From positions 1-64,000 of the forward strand of contig NZ_JBBMFJ010000001.1 in the NCBI RefSeq assembly GCF_040096075.1: 64,000 bases of DNA. The letters are read 5' to 3'. Numbering within the stretch: position 1 is the first letter of the stretch; each line of letters opens with the position of its first letter. Below are positions 53,105 through 61,097 of this stretch, in pieces. Below the pieces are notes generated by a model. The model saw only the letters and a list, made by a program, of their open reading frames with translations. It was not told the origin of the DNA and searched no databases. The position numbers and the translations under genes were made by a program. The stretch is from Brotaphodocola faecis (GTDB lineage: Bacteria; Bacillota; Clostridia; Lachnospirales; Lachnospiraceae).

Positions 53105-53132
53105 TGTACATAGAACGCTTTTTCTATGTACA
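53105..53132. repeat. Perfect hairpin in the pgk leader
   Basis: TGTACATAGAA and TTCTATGTACA are 11-base perfect arms with a 6-base loop, lying between the gap terminator and pgk. A candidate for an mRNA-stabilising or processing structure if gap and pgk are partly co-transcribed. Confidence 0.65.
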
Positions 53133-53135
53133 GAA

Positions 53136-53166
53136 AAGGGCCCGGCCCACATGTGACCGGACCCTT
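53136..53166 (-). terminator. Intrinsic terminator of gap
   Basis: AAGGGTCCGGTC and GGCCGGGCCCTT pair (G-U allowed) around ACATGTG on the minus strand, followed by TTCTG, 26 bases after the gap stop. The T-run is short, so some read-through into pgk is plausible. Confidence 0.7.
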
Positions 53167-53191
53167 ATGGAGTCTTTTGTAAGTTTGTAAC

Positions 53192-54223
53192 TTATGCCAG
53201 CTCTGCGAAGTACTTAATGGTGCGAACCATCTGGCTGGTGTAGGAGTTCTCGTTGTCGTACCATGAAACAACCTGAACCTCGTACAGATCATCTGCGATC
53301 TGAGCTACCATGGTCTGGGTTGCGTCGAACAGGGAACCGTATCTCATACCGATAACATCAGAAGAAACGATCGGATCCTCGTTGTAACCGAAGGACTCGC
53401 TTGCTGCTGCTTTCATAGCTGCGTTGATGTCTTCTTTGGTAACGCCTGCTTTCTTAACAACTGCGGTTAAGATGGTGGTGGAACCGGTCGGTACCGGAAC
53501 ACGCTGTGCGGAACCGATGAGCTTGCCGTTTAACTCCGGAATAACCAGACCGATTGCTTTTGCAGCACCGGTGGAGTTCGGAACGATGTTTGCAGCGCCT
53601 GCTCTTGCTCTTCTTAAATCACCTTTTCTGTGCGGGCCATCCAGAATCATCTGGTCGCCGGTGTAAGCGTGAATGGTGCTCATGATACCGGACTGGATCG
53701 GAGCGTAATCATTCAGAGCCTTTGCCATAGGTGCCAGGCAGTTGGTGGTGCAGGATGCTGCGGAAATGATGGTATCATCTGCAGTCAAGGTGTTCTCATT
53801 TACGCTGTAAACGATGGTCTTTAAGTCGTTGCCTGCCGGAGCGGAGATAACAACTTTCTTTGCGCCTGCGTCAATGTGAGCCTGTGCTTTCTCTTTGGAG
53901 GTGTAGAAACCAGTACACTCTAATACTACATCTACGCCAATCTCTCCCCACGGAAGGTCAGCAGCCTTAGCCTCTTTGTAGATGGTGATCTTCTTGCCGT
54001 CTACAGTGATGGAATCCTCGCCAGCCTCTACGGTGTGCTTGCCCTCACCGATATGACCTGCGTATCCGCCCTGTGCGGTATCGTATTTTAATAAGTGAGC
54101 TAACATCTTCGGATCGGTTAAATCGTTGATTGCTACTACCTCATAACCCTCTGCGCCAAACATCTGTCTGAAAGCCAGACGGCCGATACGACCAAAACCA
54201 TTGATTGCTACTTTAACTGCCAT
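53192..54223 (-). CDS. gap: Glyceraldehyde-3-phosphate dehydrogenase, type I
   Basis: A 343-residue NAD-dependent glycolytic enzyme. NAD fold start INGFGRIGRLAFRQ, catalytic Cys in SCTTNCLAP, phosphate-site residues in KGDLRRARAGAANIVP, and SWYDNENSYTSQM at the end. ATG 54223 follows CTAGGAGGAATGAATC. It heads the glycolytic block and has its own promoter. Confidence 0.98.
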   Translation of the reverse strand: MAVKVAINGFGRIGRLAFRQMFGAEGYEVVAINDLTDPKMLAHLLKYDTAQGGYAGHIGEGKHTVEAGEDSITVDGKKITIYKEAKAADLPWGEIGVDVVLECTGFYTSKEKAQAHIDAGAKKVVISAPAGNDLKTIVYSVNENTLTADDTIISAASCTTNCLAPMAKALNDYAPIQSGIMSTIHAYTGDQMILDGPHRKGDLRRARAGAANIVPNSTGAAKAIGLVIPELNGKLIGSAQRVPVPTGSTTILTAVVKKAGVTKEDINAAMKAAASESFGYNEDPIVSSDVIGMRYGSLFDATQTMVAQIADDLYEVQVVSWYDNENSYTSQMVRTIKYFAELA

Positions 54224-54286
54224 GATTCATTCCTCCTAGATTGTTAAAAATATGATGATTGTTAAAAACTCATCAACCTTGCTCTT

Positions 54287-54315
54287 ATTGTACCTAATAA
54301 TGCACAAAATAGCAA
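54287..54315 (-). promoter_or_regulatory. Predicted promoter of gap
   Basis: On the minus strand TTGCTA (54310-54315), 17 bases, TACAAT (54287-54292), followed by about 60 bases of leader to ATG 54223. Confidence 0.6.
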
Positions 54316-54331
54316 GCCTTTTTTTGCCATA

Positions 54332-54370
54332 TTGACAAAAACTATAGAATTATCGTCTTGTTTTTGTCAA
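54332..54370. promoter_or_regulatory. Inverted repeat upstream of the gap promoter
   Basis: TTGACAAAAAC (54332-54342) and GTTTTTGTCAA (54360-54370) are perfect 11-base arms, each carrying TTGACA. On the minus strand TTGACA followed after 18 bases by TATAGT could be a second, upstream gap promoter. The symmetry also fits a regulator site. Confidence 0.5.
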
Positions 54371-54372
54371 AG

Positions 54373-54403
54373 AAGCCCCTCGGAGACCTGCTCCGAAGGG
54401 CTT
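54373..54403 (-). terminator. Intrinsic terminator of the Na/Pi cotransporter gene
   Basis: AAGCCCTTCGGAG and CTCCGAGGGGCTT pair at 12 of 13 positions with a 5-base loop on the minus strand, followed by CTTTGACAAAAAC. It lies 66 bases after the stop codon. Confidence 0.75.
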
Positions 54404-54468
54404 TCTTTTGTGCTTTGTATACAGAATCCGAATGAATTGCGCAATTCTGCTCACGATTATGTCAGTTA

Positions 54469-56142
54469 CTACATCTCGTCCTTGACATAGCCTGCCAGGT
54501 TGTAGGCATGGTCGGACACACGCTCCAGGTTGCTGATGATATCCAGGAATACCACACCCGCGGAGGCCTTGCACTCTCCTGCTGAAAGGCGCTCGATGTG
54601 TTTCTCGCGAAGCTCCTCTTCCTGGCTGTCGACATCATCCTCATACTGGCTGACCTTGCGCACTGCCTCCATATTGCCATTCTGTCTTGCGTCGATGGCA
54701 TACTGGAAGGATTTTAACACGCTGTCGCTGATGGATTTTAAGTCATCCGCACCAGTCGTAGAGAACTGAAGTCCGTGCTCTACCATGTACTGGGCCTGTT
54801 CTGCCAGGTTTTCCGCATGGTCACCGATACGCTCAATATCGCTGACACTGTAAAACAGGTTGTTTACAACCTTCTTCTGTTTTTCCGTCAGGGAAAGGTT
54901 GTCTACCTTGATGAGATACTCGGTCAGCATCTTCTCCATATTATTGATGGTCTGCTCGGTCTTGAATACCGTTTCCACCTCGTCAGAGTTCACGGTCAGG
55001 ACCGCATCAATGGCACGGACCACATTTTCGTAGGTGATCTGACCCATATGGACAACCTCAAGGGCTGCGGTCTCCACTGCGAATGCCGGAGACTCGAAGA
55101 TACGCTCATCCAGATGTTTGAGGGTGGCAGCAGTTTCCGCATCCTCCACAACCGGCTCTTCCTCTGCTTTCTCCTTCACGACCATGCCGGAAATCTTAAC
55201 CAGCACATCCGCGAACGGGAACAACAGCGTGGTCATCGTCAGGTTGAAGACCGTATGGAAAATGGAAATCTGCACCGCGTTGATATTGGACGCCGCAAAC
55301 GCCGGACGCAGGCTAAAAAAGATGAAACCAATGGTTCCGAATACAACCGCGCCAATGACGTTGAAGGTCAGGTGCATGACAGCTGCGCGTTTTGCCGTGC
55401 GGGAGCCGCCCATACTGGAAAGCATGGCAGTCACGCAGGAACCGATATTCTGGCCCAGCGTAATGTAGATGGCTGCGTTGGTGGTTACGATTCCGTTCAT
55501 GGCCAGGGTCTGCAGGATACCAACCGATGCAGAGGAACTCTGCAGCAGCGCGGTAACCAGCGCACCGATGATCATGCCAAGAAGCGGATTGCCGCCCAGC
55601 ACCTCAAAGGCCTTCGCAAAAATCGGAGCATCCGTATAGGGATTGATGGAGCCGGACATAAAGTCCAGACCAATAAACAGCAGGCCAAGACCGATCATGA
55701 TCTCGCCGACCGTCTTTTTCTTCTGACTCTTTGCAAACACCAGAAGCAGGGCTCCGATACCGATGATGGCCGGCGCATAAAAGCTTGGCTTCATGACCGC
55801 GAACGCGTCTCCCAGCTGGCTCATGGATACGATCCATGCTGTGATGGTGGTACCAATGTTGGCACCCATGATCACGCCCACTGCCTGGGACAGATTCAGC
55901 ACACCTGCACTTACAAAACCGACTACCATAACCGTTGTCGCACCACTGGACTGGATGATCGCCGTGATCAGTGCGCCCAGTGCCACAGCCAGAAACCGGT
56001 TATTGGTGAGCATTCCAAGGAAACTGCTCATCTTGCTTCCCGCCGTCTTCTGCATACCATCCGCCATGATGTTCATGCCGTAAAGGAACATGCCGAGACC
56101 GCCCAGGAAACCAAACCCGTTTGAAATGTCGCTGATTGACAT
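54469..56142 (-). CDS. Na/Pi cotransporter family protein with PhoU-like domain
   Basis: A 557-residue membrane protein. The first 310 residues hold two Na/Pi-cotransporter repeats with the QSS motifs ITAIIQSSGATTVMVVGF and VTALLQSSSASVGIL. The C-terminal 230 residues are a cytoplasmic PhoU-like helical domain (SVSDIERIGDHAENLAEQ and ISNLERVSDHAYNLAGY). It likely moves phosphate with sodium under control of its own PhoU part. ATG 56142 follows GAGGAGGAGAGT. Single gene. Confidence 0.93.
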   Translation of the reverse strand: MSISDISNGFGFLGGLGMFLYGMNIMADGMQKTAGSKMSSFLGMLTNNRFLAVALGALITAIIQSSGATTVMVVGFVSAGVLNLSQAVGVIMGANIGTTITAWIVSMSQLGDAFAVMKPSFYAPAIIGIGALLLVFAKSQKKKTVGEIMIGLGLLFIGLDFMSGSINPYTDAPIFAKAFEVLGGNPLLGMIIGALVTALLQSSSASVGILQTLAMNGIVTTNAAIYITLGQNIGSCVTAMLSSMGGSRTAKRAAVMHLTFNVIGAVVFGTIGFIFFSLRPAFAASNINAVQISIFHTVFNLTMTTLLFPFADVLVKISGMVVKEKAEEEPVVEDAETAATLKHLDERIFESPAFAVETAALEVVHMGQITYENVVRAIDAVLTVNSDEVETVFKTEQTINNMEKMLTEYLIKVDNLSLTEKQKKVVNNLFYSVSDIERIGDHAENLAEQAQYMVEHGLQFSTTGADDLKSISDSVLKSFQYAIDARQNGNMEAVRKVSQYEDDVDSQEEELREKHIERLSAGECKASAGVVFLDIISNLERVSDHAYNLAGYVKDEM

Positions 56143-56277
56143 ACTCTCCTCCTCGTCTCGCGTACTATTTTCTCTTTATTCTCTTCAGTCCGCAAACAAA
56201 TTAATCATACCATACCGCTTCTAGCATTTTCAACAAAATTTAAAATTTAGGTAAATTTTGGGTAAAAAGTATGTAAA

Positions 56278-56308
56278 AATGCCTGCCGCAGGTACTGCGA
56301 CAGGCATT
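56278..56308 (-). terminator. Intrinsic terminator of the M14 carboxypeptidase gene
   Basis: AATGCCTGTCGCA and TGCGGCAGGCATT pair at 12 of 13 positions on the minus strand and are followed by TTTTAC. Confidence 0.85.
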
Positions 56309-56340
56309 CTCAACGAATTTTATTCAATTTCCGTTAACGA

Positions 56341-56372
56341 TGTTACTGTTCACACGTTGCGCAAACAGCAGC
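56341..56372. repeat. Copy A of a 32-base dispersed repeat after a stop codon
   Basis: TGTTACTGTTCACACGTTGC and the following GCAAACAGCAGC match the sequence at 61061-61092 at 28 of 32 positions. This copy ends exactly next to the stop codon of the M14 carboxypeptidase gene. CTGTT and AACAG within it can form a short stem. Confidence 0.75.
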
Positions 56373-57860
56373 TTAATGATCCGCTGCGTAAGCCGCGAGT
56401 GCGGCCAGAATGGCCTGGTTGCTATTCCAGACGTTGCCGAATTCGCTGGCCGGCATCGGGCAGGCGACACTGCCTACTTCAATGGTAAGGCTTGGGATCG
56501 GATTGTCTTTGGTCTGGACGTAGTCCTTAAATCCGCCTTTGCCGCTGCTGCCGTTGGTGCGGTAGCCAGAAATACCGGTTACCAGGTCTGCCAGCACCTT
56601 GGACTGTTCAGCTACCTTATTTCCTGCAAAATCCCAGTAGACCAGGTTTCCCATGCTGTGATAGCTGATGGTGAGGGACCAGTTTCTGGAGTTTGCAAGA
56701 TTTGCAAGCGCCTGGCTCTCCGGCTCGGAGAGGGCGCTGGTTCCCTTGTAATTCGCGTAAGACGCATGAGACGGGCCGGTGGTAATGGAATCCCACAGGG
56801 CCGGGAAGTTCTGGTTTAAATCCACACCGCGGCCATTCGCCTTCCACAATGCCTGGTAGCGGTCAAAGCTCTGGGTGGTACGCCCGTCCGCCTGATCCTG
56901 CGCGTAGCACTGGCTGACTGTCTGGCGCAGCGAAGAGGAACGAAGGGCAGATACTCCAAACTGGCTGATGGTAATGCCGTCCGGGTTGAGCATCGGCACA
57001 ATGTGGATGGCCACTCCGGAAAGAATATCCGAAAGGCTTCTTCCCTGATAACTTCCACTGTCATAAAAAGCCAGCAGATGCTCTGACTGCTTCATGACCA
57101 GAAGCGGTGTCATGTATTCCCGCGCGTGAATGCCCGCATGGATCAGAATGTGTTTTGAGGCGTTCTGGTTGCCGATGACGATCTCGTAAAGGCTGCGCCC
57201 GTCCAGGCTGTTCCCGATGGTATTCACCTGCATATGGCTGCCATACCGGGATTTCAGGCTGCTGATATCACGGCTCATCTGGTCGTAGCTGTATTTTTCC
57301 GTTACTTTGACGATGGGGTCGGTCAGCTGACCGGCAAACGAAAGATCCCCAGCTCCAATCACCGACGGAACTGCCACTCCGCCCGGTCCTGCCGCTGCGC
57401 CTGCTACCTGGCCACTGCCGACAGTGATGGTTCCGGAACCTACAGCCACCGCCGGACCTGTCTGGCCGCCGACCGTAACCGTACTGCCAGAGGAGGTGGT
57501 GCCGCCGGATGTCACGGTGCTGCTTCCAGCTGCAACTGTGCTGCTTCCGGCGGTGACCGTGCCGTTCCCTGCGGTACTGCTGCCGCCCGCCGTCACCGTG
57601 CCGGATGCTGCTGCGTTTCCTCCTACAGTCACGGTCTGGGAACCGCTGCTCTGTGCTCCTGACGCTGGCGCCGGTGCCGCAGTTTCTGCGGCCGTCACAC
57701 CTGTCGTCCCATTTCCCGCCCCGGCGGTTTCGCCGGGTGCTGATGTAAGTCCTGCCGGATCGGTTCCATTTGCCACCGGTCCGTCTGCGTATGTCATAAA
57801 AGCACTACTGGCCACCATAAAGGCAGCCAGAGCACCTGTAAAATATCTTTTACAGTTCAT
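56373..57860 (-). CDS. Secreted M14 zinc carboxypeptidase with low-complexity stalk
   Basis: A 495-residue exported protein: signal peptide (cleavage near TYADG), then about 145 residues of Gly/Ser/Thr/Val-rich repeats (units such as GTVTAGGSSTAG, STVAAGSSTVTSGG, STVTVGG), then an M14 peptidase domain from about 180. The zinc ligands are His245 and Glu248 (HAREYM) and His401 (SYHSMG); the catalytic Glu is Glu461 (TIEVG). Relatives act on peptidoglycan peptides or dietary peptides. ATG 57860 lies only three bases after the pnp stop, with AAGGAAAG upstream, so it may be read from the pnp transcript. Confidence 0.9.
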   Translation of the reverse strand: MNCKRYFTGALAAFMVASSAFMTYADGPVANGTDPAGLTSAPGETAGAGNGTTGVTAAETAAPAPASGAQSSGSQTVTVGGNAAASGTVTAGGSSTAGNGTVTAGSSTVAAGSSTVTSGGTTSSGSTVTVGGQTGPAVAVGSGTITVGSGQVAGAAAGPGGVAVPSVIGAGDLSFAGQLTDPIVKVTEKYSYDQMSRDISSLKSRYGSHMQVNTIGNSLDGRSLYEIVIGNQNASKHILIHAGIHAREYMTPLLVMKQSEHLLAFYDSGSYQGRSLSDILSGVAIHIVPMLNPDGITISQFGVSALRSSSLRQTVSQCYAQDQADGRTTQSFDRYQALWKANGRGVDLNQNFPALWDSITTGPSHASYANYKGTSALSEPESQALANLANSRNWSLTISYHSMGNLVYWDFAGNKVAEQSKVLADLVTGISGYRTNGSSGKGGFKDYVQTKDNPIPSLTIEVGSVACPMPASEFGNVWNSNQAILAALAAYAADH

Positions 57861-57863
57861 AAA

Positions 57864-59972
57864 TTAGTTTTCACTTTCCTTCTTTGCAAGGTCGCCCGGC
57901 TTCATGCTGAGGCTGATCTTGCCCATCTTGTCTACGTCAAGAACTTTTACGGTTACCATATCACCGATGTTGACAACATCTTCCACCTTCTCCACACGCT
58001 TGTCAGAGAGTCTGGAAATATGGATCATGCCATCTTTCTTCGGCTTCAGCTCTACGAATGCGCCGAACGGCATGATGCGGACAACCTTACCGGTGATAAC
58101 CTGGCCCGGCTCGATATCAGTTACGATATTTTTGATGATGCTCTTTGCTTTCTCGATCATATCCTTGTCGGTACCGCAGATTGCCACGTTGCCTTCCTCG
58201 GAAATGTCGATCTTCACGCCGGTCTCCTCAATAATCTTGTTGATCACGCAGCCCTGCTTACCAACCACATCACCGATCTTCTGCGGGTCGATGCTGATCT
58301 GGTCGATCTTCGGAGCGTACTTGCCAACCTCTTTTCTCGGCTCAGAGATAGCCGGCTTCATGCAGGTATCCATGATGAAGAGTCTTGCCTCACGGCATCT
58401 TGCGATAGCGCCCTCAACGATCGGTCTGGTCAGGCCATGGATCTTGATATCCATCTGGATTGCGGTGATACCGTCGGTGGTACCGGTTACCTTAAAATCC
58501 ATATCGCCGAAGAAATCCTCAAGGCCCTGGATATCGGTTAACAGAACGAAATCATCGTCGGAATCACCGGTAACCAGACCACAGGAAATACCTGCTACCA
58601 TCTTCTTGATCGGCACGCCTGCTGCCATTAAGGACATGCAGGATGCACAGGTAGATGCCATAGAGGTAGAACCGTTGGACTCGAAGGTTTCGGATACGGT
58701 ACGGATTGCGTACGGGAACTCTTCCTCGGACGGCAGTACCGGAATCAGGGCACGCTCTGCCAGTGCGCCATGACCAATCTCACGGCGTCCCGGTCCTCTG
58801 GACGGTTTGGTCTCACCTACGGAGTAGGACGGGAAGTTATAGTGATGCATGTAGCGCTTGGATACTTCGTTCTCATCCAGGCCGTCTAACTTCTGCTGCT
58901 CAGACAGCGGAGCCAGGGTGCAGACGTTGCAGATCTGAGTCTGTCCACGGGTAAACATAGCGGAACCATGTACACGCGGGATCAGATCAATCTCTGCTGC
59001 CAGCGGACGGATCTGGGTAATCTCACGGCCATCCGGTCTCTTGTGATCTTTTAAGATCATCTTGCGGACGGTCTTCTTCTGATACTGGTAAACAGCCTCA
59101 CCAAGAACAGCCAGCCACTCCTCGTTGTCTGCAAATGCCTCTTCCAGCTTCTCGGTGATCTGGCGGATATTCTCTTCACGGGTCTGCTTGTCATCGGTAA
59201 AGACAGCTTCTTCCATCTGCTCCGGAGTTACGATTTCCTTAATGGCTGCGAACAGCTCCTCCGGAATTGCGCAGCTCTCGTAGCTGTGTTTTGCCTTGCC
59301 GCACTCTGCCACGATGGTGTCGATGAATTTGATGATCTCCTGGTTCACTTCGTGAGCCTTGTAGATAGCCTCGATCATCTTAGCTTCCGGAATCTCGTTT
59401 GCTCCGGCCTCGATCATGATGACCTTCTCACGGGTAGATGCTACGGTTAAGTTTAAGTCGCCCTGCTTCCACTGAGCCTGGGACGGGTTGATGATGAACT
59501 CGCCGTCGATCATGCCAATCTGGGTCATGGCACACGGACCGTCAAACGGGATATCGGAAATGCAGGTTGCGATAGCAGCGCCCAGCATAGCCACTAACTC
59601 CGGACGGCACTCCGGGTCTACGCTCATAACCATGTTGTTTAAGGTTACATCGTTGCGGTAATCCTTCGGGAACAGCGGACGCATCGGACGGTCGATGACA
59701 CGGGAAGTCAGGATTGCGTTCTCAGATGCCTTGCCCTCTCTCTTGTTGAAGCCTCCAGGGATCTTTCCTACGGAGTATAATTTTTCTTCATATTCCACGC
59801 TTAACGGGAAGAAATCGATACCGTCTCTCGGTTTGTCAGATGCGGTAGCGGTAGATAATACGGTGGTGTCGCCATAGTGCATGAATGCTGCGCCGTTTGC
59901 CTGCTTTGCAACTCTGTTTACATCTACAGTCAGAGTTCTTCCGGCAAGTTCCATACTAAAACTTTTGTACAT
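57864..59972 (-). CDS. pnp: Polyribonucleotide nucleotidyltransferase (PNPase)
   Basis: A 702-residue phosphorolytic 3'-5' exoribonuclease. Two RNase PH domains (the second with GPGRREIGHGALAERAL and DFKVTGT), then a KH domain (GKQGCVINKIIEETGVKIDI) and an S1 domain (GQVITGKVVRIMPFGAFVEL). Full length. ATG 59972 follows AAAAGGAGACAACCC. It lies downstream of rpsO as in many bacteria and has a long hairpin in its leader. Confidence 0.98.
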   Translation of the reverse strand: MYKSFSMELAGRTLTVDVNRVAKQANGAAFMHYGDTTVLSTATASDKPRDGIDFFPLSVEYEEKLYSVGKIPGGFNKREGKASENAILTSRVIDRPMRPLFPKDYRNDVTLNNMVMSVDPECRPELVAMLGAAIATCISDIPFDGPCAMTQIGMIDGEFIINPSQAQWKQGDLNLTVASTREKVIMIEAGANEIPEAKMIEAIYKAHEVNQEIIKFIDTIVAECGKAKHSYESCAIPEELFAAIKEIVTPEQMEEAVFTDDKQTREENIRQITEKLEEAFADNEEWLAVLGEAVYQYQKKTVRKMILKDHKRPDGREITQIRPLAAEIDLIPRVHGSAMFTRGQTQICNVCTLAPLSEQQKLDGLDENEVSKRYMHHYNFPSYSVGETKPSRGPGRREIGHGALAERALIPVLPSEEEFPYAIRTVSETFESNGSTSMASTCASCMSLMAAGVPIKKMVAGISCGLVTGDSDDDFVLLTDIQGLEDFFGDMDFKVTGTTDGITAIQMDIKIHGLTRPIVEGAIARCREARLFIMDTCMKPAISEPRKEVGKYAPKIDQISIDPQKIGDVVGKQGCVINKIIEETGVKIDISEEGNVAICGTDKDMIEKAKSIIKNIVTDIEPGQVITGKVVRIMPFGAFVELKPKKDGMIHISRLSDKRVEKVEDVVNIGDMVTVKVLDVDKMGKISLSMKPGDLAKKESEN

Positions 59973-60025
59973 GGGTTGTCTCCTTTTCTCTTTCTATTTT
60001 GAATGCTATATATTCACAGAAGGCT

Positions 60026-60077
60026 CCGAAACTACTGCTCTGTACACAAAAATTTGTGTATACAGCAGCGGCTTCGG
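60026..60077 (-). promoter_or_regulatory. Long stem-loop in the pnp leader
   Basis: From CCGAA/TTCGG through CTGCT/AGCAG to TACACAAA/TTTGTGTA, about 52 bases fold into one long imperfect stem on the minus strand, between the rpsO terminator and pnp. In E. coli an RNase III-cut leader hairpin mediates PNPase autocontrol; a similar role here is inference. Confidence 0.6.
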
Positions 60078-60117
60078 GATACGCCTTCCAGAAAATATCA
60101 AAAACCGAAAAAACAAA

Positions 60118-60142
60118 AGGGTGGAGATGACCTCTCCACCCT
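60118..60142 (-). terminator. Intrinsic terminator after rpsO
   Basis: AGGGTGGAGA and TCTCCACCCT are perfect 10-base arms, followed on the minus strand by TTTGTTTTTTC, ten bases after the rpsO stop. Confidence 0.85.
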
Positions 60143-60152
60143 AACGTCCTAA

Positions 60153-60419
60153 TTACTTTCTGATGCCTAACTTTTCAATCAGAGCACGATAGCCTTCCAG
60201 GTCGGTTTTCTTTAAGTAGTCAAGAAGACCACGTCTCTGACCTACCATCTTTAACAGACCACGTCTGGAATGATGATCCTTCTGATTGCTCTTTAAATGC
60301 TCAGTCAGCTCTGCAATTCTTGCAGTCAGGATTGCGATCTGAACCTCCGGTGAACCGGTATCTCCTGCTTTTCTGCCGTACTCAGCGATGATTGCTGCTT
60401 TCTTTTCCTTTGAAATCAT
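60153..60419 (-). CDS. rpsO: 30S ribosomal protein S15
   Basis: An 88-residue primary rRNA-binding protein of the small subunit: GDTGSPEVQIAILTARI, HLKSNQKDHHSRRGLL, and the ending GIRK are diagnostic. ATG 60419 follows AAGGAGGAAATCAAC. Monocistronic by its terminator, though read-through into pnp is likely. Confidence 0.99.
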   Translation of the reverse strand: MISKEKKAAIIAEYGRKAGDTGSPEVQIAILTARIAELTEHLKSNQKDHHSRRGLLKMVGQRRGLLDYLKKTDLEGYRALIEKLGIRK

Positions 60420-60545
60420 GTTGATTTCCTCCTTAAAAATATTCTACTCACCGTAAACCAGGTCTGTGGTTGGAGTATCCAAAAGACTGGGTCCCGGCGT
60501 TAACTCATACCGGAATATAATAGCATATCCGTTTTTGCCTGTCAA
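60420..60545 (-). promoter_or_regulatory. rpsO promoter and structured leader
   Basis: TTGACA (60540-60545), 17 bases, TATTAT (60517-60522) with TGC before it: a near-consensus promoter. The leader of about 90 bases carries GGGACCCAGTC, GGATACTCC and CAGACCTGGTTTACGG, able to form alternative stems. S15 represses its own mRNA through leader structures in several phyla; whether this leader does so is inference. Confidence 0.65.
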
Positions 60546-60562
60546 CTCATTTTTCGTGAACC

Positions 60563-61024
60563 TTATAAATAGCTCTGGTGCACCACAAATGCCAGAATGA
60601 TGCCCAGCGCCGCGCCTGCGGCTACCTGAAGCGGTGTATGCCCCACAAATTCCTTTAACCGTTTCTGGATCTCCTGGTTGTCTAAATTGAACCAGTCCTG
60701 CTCCATGATCAGATTTAAGAGTTTCGCCTGTTTTCCGGTCTCCTGACGGACACCGATGGCATCGTACATAACCACCGCGGCCAGAATAAAGCTGATGGCA
60801 AACTGGAACGAATCCACCCCGTAGCACAGCGCGGAAGCGGTAGTCAGACCGCAGACCGTGGCAGAGTGGGAACTTGGCATGCCGCCGGAGCCCACAAGGC
60901 GTTCCGGCGTAAAGCTTTTGTTCAGTCCAAAATCAATCAGTGTCTTTAAAACCTGGGCAACGGTCCATCCCACAATTGCGCTGATCAGTACCTCATTGCT
61001 CAGAAATTTATCCCAAAATCCCAT
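60563..61024 (-). CDS. Divergent PAP2 (DUF212) family membrane protein
   Basis: A 153-residue membrane protein of the DUF212/YuiD group, distantly related to PAP2 phosphatases. GSGGMPSSHSATVCGL is the family signature, with YDAIGVRQETGKQA and GHTPLQVAAGAALG later. Four predicted membrane helices. Relatives may act on lipid phosphates. Start ATG 61024. It lies between glgA and rpsO in the same direction. Confidence 0.9.
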   Translation of the reverse strand: MGFWDKFLSNEVLISAIVGWTVAQVLKTLIDFGLNKSFTPERLVGSGGMPSSHSATVCGLTTASALCYGVDSFQFAISFILAAVVMYDAIGVRQETGKQAKLLNLIMEQDWFNLDNQEIQKRLKEFVGHTPLQVAAGAALGIILAFVVHQSYL

Positions 61025-61060
61025 GTTGTAATCCTGCTTTCCGTGAACTGTAACTTTCTT

Positions 61061-61092
61061 TGCTACTATTCACGCGTCGCGCAAACAGCAGC
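61061..61092. repeat. Copy B of the 32-base dispersed repeat
   Basis: TGCTACTATTCACGCGTCGC followed by GCAAACAGCAGC; 28 of 32 positions match the copy at 56341-56372. It also lies directly after a stop codon, here five bases beyond that of glgA. Confidence 0.75.
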
Positions 61093-61097
61093 AAACA

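Noticed and set aside
53066..53152. N-terminal extension of phosphoglycerate kinase
   Set aside because: The extra codons run through a perfect hairpin and the gap terminator. The family begins at MLNKKSVDD, just after a ribosome site.
54775..56124. Long plus-strand open frame of about 450 codons
   Set aside because: It is fully antisense to the Na/Pi cotransporter gene, is rich in His, Gln and Arg, and matches no family.
57430..57640. Short repeats that could suggest a CRISPR array
   Set aside because: They are in-frame Gly/Ser/Thr/Val codons of the carboxypeptidase stalk, irregular in length and without spacers.
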